Part shown: in pieces, positions 49,401 to 63,049 of the stretch
Layout: each line of letters begins with the position of its first letter
Position numbering within the stretch: the first letter of the stretch is position 1
Assembly: GCA_037074615.1 (NCBI GenBank)
Contig: CM073520.1
Coordinates: 33,785,527-33,849,526 of the forward strand
Origin: Leucaena leucocephala
Lineage: Eukaryota; Streptophyta; Magnoliopsida; Fabales; Fabaceae
Direction: 5' to 3'
DNA: 64,000 nt
Made by a program: the position numbers and the translations under genes
The notes under the pieces: model-generated
What the model saw: the letters and a program-made list of their open reading frames with translations, nothing else
Database searches by the model: none
Told to the model about the DNA's origin: nothing

Positions 49401-50631
49401 CCTATTTTTTTTTTTATATATTCTACCGCTAGTCCAGGACATTGATAAATATGACATACTTATCATGAGTTATAAGTAGGATAATTTGTTAAAGTATTTA
49501 TATTATATATACATACGTAGATTTAATGTTAGAATCCGACAACGTGCGAAAATAAGAAGAAATAAAATGAAATAAAAAAGTAAACTTAAATCAGTTAATC
49601 AACATTAGATTTTAGACAAAGGGGGTTAATTGCACTCTTTCTAAAGGTTTAAACTTGAAAACCAAATAGCCAATAAACATGAAATAATTTTTTATTGTCC
49701 AGTCATTGGCTAATCAAAATTGTTTGGAGTCACCGGAGTTATTTTTCATTCATAAAATTCATAAAATCATTTTCTAATTTTATCCCTTTTTATGGGCCGA
49801 AATAGAAAAATTACCCCGTTTTTCTATTTCATCTCCTTATGTATATGACGCATCATCAATGGGGTCATGAAATTCAAAAGGCAAAGCCGAAGAAGAATCT
49901 TAATTCATGTAGTATCTCTTCTTGGGGGAAATCACAAAGGACTAAAAATGCATTGTTGAGCCTAATATATACTGTTAATCCCTAAATATGAAATCAATGC
50001 TAAAAAATACAATAATATGTAAGCATTATTGCTTCACCTGAAAACTAACATCTTAATTCACAAGAAAGGAAAAACCTACAAAAATAAAATACTCAAGGAA
50101 CACGAGTCAAAAATAAGTGATAGTTATTGACAGGAGACAGCCTCAAGATTGCAGTATATTTACATAACGCATTAAGATGAAACTTCTTCCAAGTCTGATC
50201 TGACCTCTTGTACTGCAATTAACACCATTTACCCTTTTTGCTTTACAGACTATGGACCTCATCACATATATATACTCTCAAAAGGCCTCATAATTGGCAT
50301 GAATCTAATGATCTTGAACTTACAGAGTGGATTCTCTCTCCCTTCAGAGTTTTTGAAGAAAAATAGCTTAAGTTTATTTCAATGGCCCAGCTGAGTGTGT
50401 TTATCTACAAGGCTTTAAAAATCTCCACAGTTAAGGTTTGCAGTAGGAACTCACTAATCAACATCCGTGTTGACTGTACAAAAAGGATTTCTTTATTAGG
50501 TGGGCATTGTCTTACTCAAAAAGGATGCCAGAAGAAGTCGACTAGGCCAACAAACCGATGCGCCTTTCTGCGAAAAAGGGGTTTATGAGCAACTTTGTAA
50601 ACAATCACTTTATCTTACTAGGTAGAGCCAG
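49401..50631. other. Spacer downstream of the Pumilio gene
   Basis: The last several hundred bases (about 50100-50631) are probably the 3' UTR of the Pumilio gene. No exon was recognised in the rest. Confidence 0.45.
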
Positions 50632-53600
50632 CTATATGAATCTCATGATACATGGCTTACCTCCAGTGGTTATAAGCTTCTCGACGCGAGAAACAATATG
50701 TTTGCCATAAGTATACCGCTTGAGGGCATTTAGATGAACCTTAATACGAGAAAGAATCAAGGCAAGACTTTGATCATCACATGTCTCAAGAACCTTTTGC
50801 ACAACATAATTTCCAAATGGATCCTTCATCATAGCCTGCAATTTGCATGTTACATTATCAATTTAATCAGTAAGCAAATGTAATTCCATGAATCTACAAA
50901 CTAACATTGTCATTTGATATTTGAACTTTTAGCATGAAAAGAATTCCAAATCAGGTTCCTATTTTGGAGAATTTTAGCAATGTACTCGTTAAAAAAAAAC
51001 ATTGCCACAGACCTCAGGGGTAACAAGAAATAGGAGATTAAAAAACTTAGAGCAGTTTGGGCAGGCAAATGATAACCTTCAAATTGGTATAACTAAAGTA
51101 TGGGTTGATAGTTTCCGAAATTTAAGGAATTAAACAAAGTGGGACAGGGAATTAACGCCAGCTTCATGTGTGCATATTCAGAATAAGTAGGGGAAACAAC
51201 AATAACATAAATTATGCTTTAATCTCGTCTGCTAATTCTTTGGAAAAAAAAAAAACTAAATCCAGGGTTCTGTAAAAGTTTGCCCAACGAAGCAAAGTTA
51301 GAAAAAGGAGGGCAAACCTGTAAAGGCTCATTCTCATCAGTGGTACCAAGCATTTCATTCACCAAAATTTGACGCTCGTCAGGACTGCCAAAAGTCAGGC
51401 ACTTCTCAACAACATTAGAAGCAAATTTCTGCTGGCTCATCTTCACAATTTGCCCAGCAAGCTTGTTGATGATAGCAGATCGTTCAAGCGGTTTTCCATG
51501 TTGTAGGACATGCTACCAAATATAAGTAGGGTAAAGGTGCAACAAGAGAATAAGTGAATAGTAAAAATAATATAAGCATGTTATTAGACCACACCTAGGG
51601 AAGCTGGTAATTTTTTCCCCAAACATTCAAAAGGTACAAAGAAACTAGTATCAATTGAGGAGAAAATGGTAGAAAATTGTTTACATCGTTTGGACATGTA
51701 CAAAGATGGCCGTTGGAGATGCCAGTGGAGAGGATTGAATAGATAGTTTTGAGTTCTATGAAAAAACGGTAGAGAAAGACTACAAACAACACTCAAATAA
51801 GTTATTGAACAGAACTCTTAGTGAACAATATATCCAAAATTTTAGTTGCTAACAGAACACAATGGTATCATGCAATCTATGTAGCTGATTTTATCTAGTG
51901 GGACAAAGTTTGTTGCTATTGCTGTAAACACTCAAAAGGTAAAATAACTGCTTTATCTTTTAGGGAAATTCATTTATTATCATCTCGATAGATGTCATTT
52001 TCTCAACAGGTGATCATGATGTTGAACTAATAAATTTTTAAAATAAATTATCTGGTTTGCTTGAAATAAAAGATCATGGCCAGTTGAATGGCCCATATAG
52101 CTTGTGAAGCACTGGGATTGGACAGACTTAAAGAATTAAGGCTTCACAACCTATGAAAATCTACTGTTACAATAAAGCGGCTATTTCCATTGCCCAACTA
52201 GCCCTCCATTACATAACCAAACATGTTAAAGCAGATAAGAAATTCATTAATGAAAATAGAAAGTAAATTGCAGACCTGAATAACATAATTTCCATATTGA
52301 TCTTGTGCTAAATTGCAGACACATTGCATGATTTCATCCATAATAATTTGTTGAGTGTTTGGATCATTACAATGCTCCAGAACCCTCTGTTAAGAATTGT
52401 GAAAACGTTAAATCATCATCAAGTAAAAATTTTGATAACTGTCTCCACATAGATAAATTCCATACAGCAATGTCTAACCTGAATAACACGACATCCATAT
52501 GGATGGGTAGAAAGCGCCACAACTTGCCCATAGAAAGACGAGATAATAAACTGAATTTGATCTTGAGGAACACACTCTATACACTTTTGAATAACATGGT
52601 TACCATTTTGATCACGTACACATTTCATTACTGCACCGTCAAGCTCTGAAACCATTTGAGTTTGCTTATCAACGTCAACCACCTCCAATGCCTGTGAATG
52701 ATTTTTGATAATTTTTTTAGTTATATGACAAGAAAGCAATTATGATCTCAGCATAAAGCCATAAAAGAGAAATTAATACAGAAAGAGGAGAGATTGGAGT
52801 GCACTAAAAAGAATTCTGCTTGTGATTATATCTGACCATAAATGGAAAGTGTTCCATTATATGTTCATATTGTTCATAAATAGCTGGAATTACAAATATA
52901 AGTTCACATTTTCTCTCTCATGCATACAGCCTTGGTACAATGAGTATTTATCATAATCCACAGAGAAACCTATAAAATTTAATCAACTCTATTTTTGACC
53001 TAAGCCTAATATTCAAGTACATTTAGGACATAACATAATTATGAAATGACAATGTGACATTTATTGGCCACATAAAGATATTTAACAAGCAAGCCTACCT
53101 ATTTCAGTACAGCAGAAAGCAGAGAGTATAACATAAATGTATCTTAACTTATACATTATTTCCTCATCAAAGAAAAAGGTCACTGTGTATATCAAAGGAA
53201 TGAACACTGAACAGAAATTACTTAATGATGTTCACTAAAGAGGTCACCTACATTATAAATAAATCACCAAAGTCTCCCAAGTAAAGAAAGAACATGATGT
53301 ACAAACATCAAAGAAATGAAACGTTCATGTCAAGCATGATACATATTAGTAAGAGGGATTAATAGTAAAAAAAAAGGCACAGAAGTTACCTTCTGAATCA
53401 CTCGGCAACCATACATTTGCAGACTGAGGGGTAAAACATGACCTGTTAGTTGACTGACTAACTCAATCCTTTGGCTTTCTGTACCGTGCTCAAAAAACTG
53501 CAAAACCAAGAATAACATTTAAGATTAACTTCTTAAATAACAAGCATCAACATGACCATAGCAAAAGAGACTTATTATACTTTTTGTATAACATAGTTCC

Positions 53601-56563
53601 CAAAGACATCAGTCATCAAGGTACGAGCATGCGGGATCATCTCAGGAAATATCTTCATCTTTTCTTCTGCTGAGGCTGTTTCTAATTTCTGCTGAATAAA
53701 GCGACTCCCATACTGATCAGTACTGCATTATGGCATAGATTATCAATTCATACTTCCAGAGCCATATCAATAGAAGAGAAGCCCACAGAAGTGTAGGGTC
53801 CATACCTGAATTGAACCACCTGACCAACAATATCTGAAAGTTCAAAAGATCTAGCCTTGTTCTTGAACTCATCTAGTAAGGATGATACAAATCTACTCTC
53901 CAAGCTATTGCCAACATCACTATGACAAGACCCAACAGAACCTCCTATTGAACTCTTCCCCATAGAATCTAATTGAGATGCACTTGCATTCTCAAACAGT
54001 GGATTTCCGGATCCACGAGAAGGAAGTAAGGAATTTGAAATCTGCTTTCCTGAGTATGGTATACCCAGGCCACATGGTTGACTCCCATAGAACCCATAAT
54101 TAAGAAACCCAGATTTGGCAAGAAGTGAAAGTTCATACTGTTGCTTTTGTTGAGAAAGAAGTGCCTTCAGGTATGCTTTCTGAAGTCCCTCCAAGTCTCC
54201 AGGTGACATAACAGAGAAATTTCTCACTTGAGAAAGATCACCTGGACCATGCATCAAGTAATCAGAACCTTGCCGCACCTGTTGGATTAAGCATGGGTCC
54301 ACAGTTGAGGAATGAAGATCAGAACCAACTTGATTTCCTAGTGCATCTAAACTTTTCCCATCACCCTGATCTCTCAAAGCTGAAAAAAAAACCTGTTAAT
54401 GATGACTAAAAAGACTAAACTCCAGTACTCTTTAAACATAATCTCTCTCTCCCTCTCTCTCTCTAACACACACACACAAAGTAGTTAGAAAAGGAGAGAG
54501 AACCAGACCTGTATCAATATGACTCTTGTACACAGCATTTAAATTTGAGTTTACAGGATATGCCGCATGAACATGGCCAGCAACATCCATACTTGGCAAA
54601 CTTGTACGAGGATGATGCACATTTCCAATAGAATTCACTTTTGAGTGAATACTAGAAGACGAAGCACTTCTTTTCATATTGGCTTGCTCATTTGAAGTCA
54701 TTGCATTAAGGTTCATTACAATGTCATTATGTCTGGGAAGTTCAACAAGGTTGTTACCATTACTAAGTGTTCTTAATAAAAGATCTGGCCGATTACCAAT
54801 TTCCTTTTGTAAGCTAGATTGCAGAAGACTATCTTGCTCTGCATGTCTAGTATTAGACAAATTCATACTAGATAAAGAAGACATCATTTCAGCGAGTTCA
54901 GTCATACTGGAAGAGTGACCTTTCTGGGCACCCAAGCCTACAACATTATTCTCAACAAACCCAACTTTACTAGCACCAGCACCATGAGTAAGTGCAGACC
55001 CAAGAGGTCTACCTATGACCTGAGGTTCAGGGGTTGGACCCCTTGACAAAGATGAACCCACAGCAGATGCAAAACCATGAGAAACCATTACACCAGGGTT
55101 CTGAAGTCCATCCAGACCAGAAGTAGCAGCAGCAGAATGCAAGCACTCCAAGGATATAAATCCATTGCATAAACCTGTTGGATGATGATCAGTCATGCTA
55201 GTTGAATCCATAATATCAGCAAATGCATTGTAACTTGCTGGACGGGACATATTACCTGACATAGAAGCAGGCTGATCAAGGCCTTCCTGCAAAAAGTGCT
55301 GACTTAAGTTAAAAGCATAATGGAATGCCAATATCAGAGCAGGGTACGAAACTAGTACAACATGCAACCATACAAGTACCAAAATTCTTCCATATTTGAG
55401 GATGATTATCGTTAATATTGGAGAATGAAGCATAAGACTGAAACTGAGACTGCAAAAGATGCTGCATATTTATTTATACTAATTTACACATACAAATTGC
55501 ATATATTGGCATTAATTAAACCTAAAGATCAATAGAAAAGACCAGTAACATGAACGACAAGCTTGCCATCAGCAAGGAAATATTAAGACCGTGTCTAATA
55601 AAGAAGGCAAACAAAAGAAAAACAATTGTGCAAAGCTATGGCAGCTCTATTGTGGACAACTATAAAGCTAGTAAGGCGCAGCCCAGATCTTCAAATTTTC
55701 ATTCAACAATTTTTAATGAGCTGTATGTTACATATTTTAAGAGTGTGTAAAAAATATCACAAAATCAACAATTAACTTCCGCTCCGCCACACTTCATTAG
55801 AACATTGTAAAGAAACTGATTCCACGTCATTAATTGCACAAAAAAACTGTCTCTTTCAGACCTAGAAATAATATTCATGCAATCGGGATAAAATAATTAC
55901 CTGAAGAATGTCAGCAAAACTCTTCCTCCTCAAACCACTACTCCCACCAGTCATTCCGACCAAACCATCTGTGCTACGGTCAATCCACTGTGCAGAATTC
56001 TGCCCAGAGAGATTTCGACCACTGGCTTTCCTCAGTTCCATCAGATCATTTTCTGCTTGTTGCACTGAAACTCCAGGCTGAGTTGAAAATAATGATGAAC
56101 TGTTACCATTCGAACCCAACTTCTTCCTCCAGTCTCCATATCCCTCAAATGAAGACCCACCGACCTGAAACCTTTGAGCAACACGCCAATCTTCTTTTGA
56201 CACCAATGGTGGGGGAAGCCTTGGATTGTTATTTTCATGTGAGTAATAATATGAAAGATAAGAAGGATGTGAACGAAGCTCATCTTCAGACAAAAGTACA
56301 CTATTATTACTGCCCCTATAATTGATTAACCCAATATCAGAGTCCCGTAGAAGACCACCAATAGCGCTAAGAGATCCCTCCACTGTTGGAGGAGCACTTC
56401 CACTACGAAAAATATTGAGATCCCTTTGTTGATAAATCAACTGTGGATTGCGCTGCTCTTGGAGTATCCTTTCAAGCTCACTCTTCAAAGTTTCTTCAAT
56501 ATTCCTCCTTGGCAAAGGTTGCAGACCCTCTGTTCTCATATTTACATTACTCCCGCCAGCCAT
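50632..56563 (-). CDS. Pumilio/PUF RNA-binding protein, APUM4-like
   Basis: Nine coding exons on the minus strand: 56563-55901, 55286-54509, 54379-53806, 53722-53581, 53497-53390, 52691-52479, 52386-52276, 51512-51318, 50835-50632. They total 2988 nt (995 aa), in frame. The N-terminal half has the plant Pumilio NABP-like region, with the marker SGSAPPTVEGSLSAIGGLL and SYYYSHENNNPRLPPPLVS. The C-terminal third (exons 3-9) builds the eight PUF repeats, recognisable by STDQYGSRFIQQ, NYVIQK, YGCRVIQ, NGNHVIQK, YGNYVIQ, FASNVVEKC and FGNYVVQK. PUF proteins bind UGUA-containing 3' UTRs in the cytoplasm and repress translation or trigger decay. The start was chosen because a splice acceptor (TTTCTAG) lies just before it, so an upstream in-frame Met is likely intronic. 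Assignment to APUM4 rather than APUM1-3 rests on the N terminus and is from memory. Confidence 0.92.
54448..54480. repeat. Compound (CT)n(AC)n microsatellite in a Pumilio intron
   Basis: CTCTCTCTCCCTCTCTCTCT, then CTAACACACACACACA, in the intron between coding exons 2 and 3. Confidence 0.85.
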
Positions 56564-59500
56564 CTCCAAACTAGAAATTGCACAGAAATAGCAGCAAAAA
56601 TATGTAAGTAAATTAAAAGTAATATTAACTACAAAAGAACAAGTATAATTAAGCACATGCCATGATCATCAGTTCCATTGCAATAAAATTAAAGGATGAA
56701 CGGGAGTAAGGATGACAGTTTCCTCTTTTCTATAGCCCGGTAAATTGAAATAAATTCCACCTAGAACAGACAAAACAATTAACATATTTCACCGCACTGG
56801 GCAGGCTCAAAATTTATAACCCAATTGCTAGCATTCTGTCTCTTCCTTTTTCTACCTACTCTTTAACTCGAGGTTAGGACAGTGCGCAATCAATGGACAA
56901 ATTGTAATCACGAGAAGAAACAGAATAATATACCGTAGACTCCACACCTCAAAAAGCGAATCTTCACATCAATACGAACAAACCCAAAACCTGATCCTCC
57001 TAAAACCAAATAGAGAAAGGCACTATTAGATTAAAAAAAAAAACATCAAATTCACATTTACCATCAAACACATCGGTTTTGCATATAATTGAAAACAACC
57101 ACGTCCAAAAGTTAGAAGGCGAATATTAATTAAGTCACATTTACCTCACATGTACGGAGAGGAAGCTGGAAAACGTCCCAGCTGAGTTTCTTTCCCTCTC
57201 CTGCCTCGCTCTCGTTGGAAGGTGGGAGATTCGGGAGAGAATGGGGACTAGGCTTCGTGATGGAAGAATATCAAGGCAGGAATAGGAATGTGACAGAGGA
57301 GGAGAAGAAGGGATTGGATCGCGTGGGCCTGAGATCCTTGTTCCATAGTGTCTTGGCCCTGAAAACGGTCACTTTTGCAGGGAGGAGGAGGGAGGAAGAA
57401 TGACGACCGTCAGATCCGAACTGGACGGTGATGGGGGAAGCGGGTACGTGCCTGGGCTTTTCACAGTAACATGGAAGGATTCATTGGGCTTCGGGATTTC
57501 AGCCTCAGAGAAAGCAAGAAACTGATTTCATTGGATGATTTGGTATGACCTTTTCTAACAATCACCAACGTTAAAAATAGGAAAGCAGTAAAAAGGGGAA
57601 ATCGGAATGTAACTGCAATAAAATGACTTTTTAAAGCCTTGTCATCTTAATATAGGAAAGTTCAAACGCAAGATCTTGCACCACCATATGATTGGTTATG
57701 TTTGACTAGATACGGACGGTTCAGTCAATAGTCATCGTCATGCTTCACGTGGACGCTTAATAAGAAATTTAAAGTGATTGGATACTGTGCTTTTAAAAGA
57801 AATTAGGAATTTCTTGCCCTCTTAACATGTCTTCAAGTTTGCATACACTGACTCTGATTGTTCCGGGGGTTGGGGGGATTAATCACCTTCTGAGATTAGA
57901 GATTTCTGTTTTTTTGAAGTGAGAAACTCGATCCATAAGGTTGAGACGTTGTAGTGAGATATGCCCCACGTGAAGTTATCCCATGGTGTTGACTACCTTA
58001 TAAAGAAGGCTTACCATTCAAACGAAGACATGGCTCTTTTGCAAGGCCTTCACGTTAAGGGGCTGTTTGGTTTGGTTTAGTTTTTGCTTCTTCTTGTTTT
58101 TTTTTTATTGTAAATGAATCAAGACGTGTTCTATTCTAAAATAATTTAATCCGAATGAAGTTTAGAACATTATGTGAAATAACTTTGGTAAAGGGAGACC
58201 AAGGAATCATAACATGTTGTATTGCAAGTCTAGTCTCATTATACTCATCCTATTAGATCCTACATGAGTCAAGCAACGTTATCTCACATGTTTGTTTTTA
58301 GAGTGGACTCTTATACTGGAAAGATAATTTAATTTTAATATTGAGTGTCATGTCAACATCCTATTATATTATAGGTTATAGTGGTCTAATAAAGTATTAT
58401 ATAAGAAATTGGGTAATAGAATTTGCTCATTTTATTGAATCTTGTATTGTGTTTAAATTAGAACAGTAGGCTAATTTTAAATGGCTAACAATCGCATGGA
58501 ATCATTGTTATAACAAGCTTTTCTTTAAGTCAGATTCAAAGTTATTTATTGACATGTAAAAAAATGAGAACAATTATCAGTTTAGCAGCTTAATCATTAT
58601 GCAGATCAATTAGCTTATTAGTATATTATGAGAGGTATAATTAAAATACATTTAGAAAGAGAATAACAAGATAATAAATACTTTAACAAATGATATCTCT
58701 TTAAATCTTCAATATATTCTACTTACTCGGTTCATATGAGGAAGCAATTAGCTTCAATTTTTTGTTTGCTTGGCGAATTTTCTGTTGAATGTTATGAAAT
58801 ATATTTGGCCGATAAACATTCTATATGAAATTTAGTTATGCTTTAAAAATAAAAATATCAATAACCCTCTATATTTTGAGTCCAAATATAAAATTCTAAC
58901 ACAATCAAAATATAAAATGTATTTTAATCATTAATAAATAAATAGTAAATATTTTTTGTTATTTAAGAATAAAAGAGATAGCATCTTTTTATTACAACGA
59001 GGATCCTTCATAAGCAAAATCATTTTTTATTCTGTTCTTGTGACATTTTATCAGCATACCAGACTGAACGGCCAGTGATTCTGCCGCCTTACATCACACT
59101 CGTGTTCCGCACAAGGATAAGATGGATTGCTGCATATTTGATATCAAGAATTCCCCAATTCCCAAAAGAAAAAAAATAAATAAATAATAGAAAAAATTGC
59201 TGGAAAAATACCCCCCATCTATAAAATTTATTTAAAGATTGAGATACAAATTATTTAATAAGTGGATGGAATTTTATTCAGCCATATAAAAATTGAGATA
59301 CAACTTATCTTTACCTTCATACAAAATAAAAGATATTTGTATATAATTAAAAATATATTTATATACAACTAAAGAAGAATTATATACGCATTGCATCCGC
59401 TCAAAAACTTGAGCCTTTAAATACTTTTGAGCAATAAATTTTATAATTTGGGATTTTATAACATTTTTCACTAAATAAAACACATTACAAAAAATAATTA

Positions 59501-59745
59501 CATAAATAGAACAAGAATCGACGTAAGAAAAGCTGGTGACCAAGAAAAAAGCAGCAAAACCATCATTCTCTTTTGCTATAATATGTCAAAAAAAAAATAT
59601 AAACTTCAGATCGTGGCGTTCTATTTCTCTACTGCAACCACATAGCATCGTGTTATGACAACAAAGAATCGATTTTTCAGTTTTAGCATGTACAAGCGAT
59701 TAAGGAAGATAACTGGTAAAAAAACTTGCGTGTTGCAACACTAAC
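56564..59745. other. Pumilio leader and promoter plus intergenic DNA
   Basis: 56564-57200 likely carries the 5' UTR exons and intron of the Pumilio gene. A purine-rich, G+C-richer patch at 57180-57470 may be its promoter; the 62-codon frame there has no homology. 57.6-59.7 kb is AT-rich with no recognised exon; its last part should hold the 3' UTR of the thioredoxin-like gene. Confidence 0.45.
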
Positions 59746-62703
59746 TCATTCAGTGCCCTCATTCTCAATCATCTGGCGAACTTCACTTATTACCTGATGC
59801 GCTTTATTATGCCCACCAATGACTTCAGCACGTTTCTCACCATTCATCCATAGCTGAAACAAAAAAGAAAATTATTCACACTGGCTATAGAAGAACATAA
59901 CTAGTTACAAAATAACTCTAATGTCCTTACTTGTATGGTCGGCATTTTCTGCGAGGATTGAGAAGCCGCAAGATACAAATACATGGCAAGAAATACAATT
60001 AATTTAGTTGAAACAAAACGCAACATGAATGATAAGAAACTAGAGCAAAATGCTAGTATCTTAAAATACAGACTCATACACAAGTGTCATATAGTATAAA
60101 ATCCAATCATCATATAGACAAGAGGTTGTATTTTGCCATGCTGATTGAGTTATTTTGATAGAATCAATATATCAATTTATAATATAAAATGGGTAAAAGG
60201 TCACACTTCTCTAAATCATCAAAAGTGCAACTGACTTTAAACTCTATAAATCCCCTCACACTCCACTTAAGTATTCCATGAACTCACATCAAAAGCAATA
60301 TTGCAACAATAGAACCATAATTGTAGAATCATGGCAACTGATTTTGCCATCAGCAGCCAGACAATGTTCATTCTGATACATGCATTCCCATTAAGAATTG
60401 CTCAAACATCTTTGTTAAAAGTAAGGATGCTTTATGCATTCAAAATTAGCATTAGTTAGACAAATAAACTTACACTTGCTGTCACTCTCAACCCTCAACT
60501 TACAATGGGCTGACACCAGCCTTAGGCCCTCAGTTTTTGTCCCTCCATCCCTAATTATAACAGCCAGTTTTCTTATATTCACAGATGCCAAGAAAACATG
60601 CTAGTTTAGTCAATGTCTAAAATATTTTTGCTTCTTTCCAATTTTGCCCTCAATTAAGTGTCGTGATTTTCACAACTTCAAATGCCTTTAAACTTTTGCA
60701 AGGAAGTGGGGCCATGGGATTTTAATCATTCATTAAGAGCATATGTGGAAACCTCTTTTAATTATTCCTAGAACTTTGTAAAAGGTCTTATAATTAGGGA
60801 AACCAACCCCCTCAAAATTGACTCTTATAATTAGGGACAGAGTGAGTACTATTTCTATCTCATTCTCACATCCTTGTTTGTTTTAATAAAAAATCTATAG
60901 GCCACCTTTGTTTTACACACACATGCACAAATTGACTAACAACAACGATGAGCAAGTGTAATGGAATAGCTATCTATTACTCTATTGAACATTGCATGCG
61001 CAAGTGAGAAACACTAATAAAGATGTAACAGTATTTGTATCAGAAAACTGGACCTGGCATAGGTAATTATTTCACCATATAAACAACATGCTTTAAGATG
61101 GTGAATAACAGAATGCATCACACATTGCATTTGAAGAAAGCTAAAAGGACTTACAGTCACACCAGCCCGTGCAACAAGTTTATGGGGAACTGCATTAACG
61201 TCAACATGGTAGAACCGCAATCTACACCATATCATAATTCAGAGACGAAAAACCAGGTTAGATATTTTATTACTTAATGTGCTTGAAAGTTAGAAGAGAG
61301 AGTGGAGTCCAACCCTGGGTAATACTCTGCTGCAAACTTTTCCAGTGGTGGTTTTAAATATATGCATTTTCTGCACCAATTTGCCATCCTACAAAGAACA
61401 AGCACGTAAAATTGTGTCAAATCCCAGCTTGCTGACTTGGTCTTTCACGAAAAAACTAATTGAAAGAATTTGACGAAATAGGAACAGAGTCATCCTAAGT
61501 TACCAAATTATAGAAACCAGATAGTTCTAATCATATCCCGTGGCTTCATCCAACAGAATGATATATCAATTTCTACCCTAACGAAGCTGTTATAAAATGG
61601 GAAGTGACAAGTTGATCTGAACCAGACAAAATGAAGTCGTGCCAAGTCCACAAAAGAATATCTTTCTGTTCGGTAACAAACTATTTACTGTAAATGAATT
61701 TCTTTAAATAATTCTATTTAATTAAGAACATCTTTCCGAAAAATCACAGACACAAAAGAATATCTTTCTGTTAGGTAACAAACTATTTACTGTAAATGAA
61801 TTTCTTTAAATAATTCTATTTAATTAAGGTAATCTAGTCCTGGAACGAAATCTTAAACCCCGTTGAGGTCCAAAAGCATCAGATAAACAAAGCCATTACA
61901 AATATGGGAAATGAAAAATTCGCCTGAACCAGACAAATTAGAGTTGTGCTAAACCCAAAAAGAACATCTTTACGAAAAATCACAGACCATTGACCACACG
62001 GCCAGACAGAAAGGGGCCCATAATGTCGTTTTCCTTTCTTCAAATATCAAGAAAAAATATCTAGTTTCAATTGCTGCTAATCTCCTACGCTAGCAAATTC
62101 TTCTCGAAACTTGTTCCAGGAGAAACGGGGCAAAACAGAAGAGACAAAAGATACCGAGAAGAAGAAGAAGAAACATAACGGCCCAAGCAAGCGCAATAAG
62201 AAAGTTACCGATGAACCTCTACCACTTAATCCATTACTACGAGCACAAGAAAGCTTTATAAGCTATTCAGCGGAATAGGTTGATTCTAAAGTTTTAATTG
62301 AAATATAGAAGCCAATGAAAAAATCACCATCATCATTAATTTCTGGAAAAAACAACAAAAAACCATAACGACCAGGAACCTACCAAACAATTACGACCGA
62401 CTCGTCGGGGTTCTTAGCCTCTGTAATAACCCGATCGAAGATCGTTTCGCTAGAAATGGGTTCGAGCTCAACGGAAACGGGAGAGTCATCGAGCTCTTGC
62501 AAAGATCCTCCTTGCTGAAGAAATACATGTCTCTCCCCAAACCTGCGGATCTGACGAGAAGTGTAAACGGATGAAAAAGGCGATCTGCAGCCGAAAGACA
62601 AAGACTTTAATAATCGAAGAGAGGTTTTATGGGAAGAATCAGAAGGGATTGTGATGGCTCTTAAAGATGGAGAAGATGGGAAGATTCGAACAGCTTCCAA
62701 CAT
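59746..62703 (-). CDS. WCRKC2: Plastid thioredoxin-like protein with WCRKC active site (TRXL3-2/WCRKC2-like)
   Basis: Five exons on the minus strand: 62703-62384, 61388-61314, 61221-61155, 59948-59931, 59853-59746, totalling 588 nt (195 aa) in frame. The first 70 residues are Ser/Arg-rich with few acids, as in a chloroplast transit peptide. The thioredoxin fold follows: VVIVWMANWCRKC holds the active site (WCRKC in place of WCGPC), then LRFYHVDVNAVPHKLVARAGVT, the cis-proline segment KMPTIQ, and LWMNGEKRAEVIGGH. The fourth exon is only 18 nt and encodes exactly KMPTIQ. By family knowledge these are atypical plastid thioredoxins. The choice of WCRKC2 over WCRKC1 rests on the DVNAVP region and on the ELF6 neighbourhood; it is moderately sure. 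Confidence 0.88.
60541..60846. mobile_element. Stowaway MITE in intron 3 of the thioredoxin-like gene (306 bp)
   Basis: The left end reads CCCTCCATCCCTAATTATAA; the right end on the other strand reads CTCACTCTGTCCCTAATTAT and continues AA. This is the classic Stowaway terminal consensus. A TA follows at 60847-60848; the left TA has decayed. The element accounts for a quarter of the large intron before the microexon. Confidence 0.75.
61655..61832. repeat. Direct repeat of about 75 bp in intron 1 of the thioredoxin-like gene
   Basis: A block beginning AAAAGAATATCTTTCTGTTC at 61655 recurs from about 61755 with few changes, including GTAACAAACTATTTACTGTA and TAATTCTATTTAATTAAG. A shorter related block (AACATCTT, GAAAAATCACAGAC) recurs near 61727 and 61970. 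Confidence 0.75.
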
Positions 62704-63049
62704 TTCGTGGGGAGGCCCAAGTCTCAGAGAGAGAGGGAGGGAGGGAGAGATTTGGTTGTTTGGTACAGGGGAGGAGACGCAGAGACGGTTGTGTTTGGCG
62801 GCGATGGCTTCCGTGAAGAGGCTAAAGCTAAACCGTTGACAAAAGCAAAAGCTATATGGTGGCGGGGATTTTGGTAGGTAGGGAGGCCCTGGATGAAATT
62901 TCAGAGTTGGAAAAATATTGGAGAGAAAGGCAACAAAAAAGCTTATGTAAATTTTAAAATAATAAATTAGATATTTTAATATTAAAAAAAATAGATTGAG
63001 TAGAAAGCTGAATGTATTATTTATAAATTTATATATAAATATTAAAATA

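Noticed and set aside
56564..56656. Upstream in-frame extension of the Pumilio protein to a Met at 56656
   Set aside because: A good splice acceptor (TTTCTAG) sits just before the chosen ATG and the extension is hydrophobic and unlike the family, so it is probably intron.
57215..57403. 62-codon plus-strand frame next to the Pumilio gene
   Set aside because: Low-complexity purine-rich DNA in the likely promoter and leader of the Pumilio gene; no homology.
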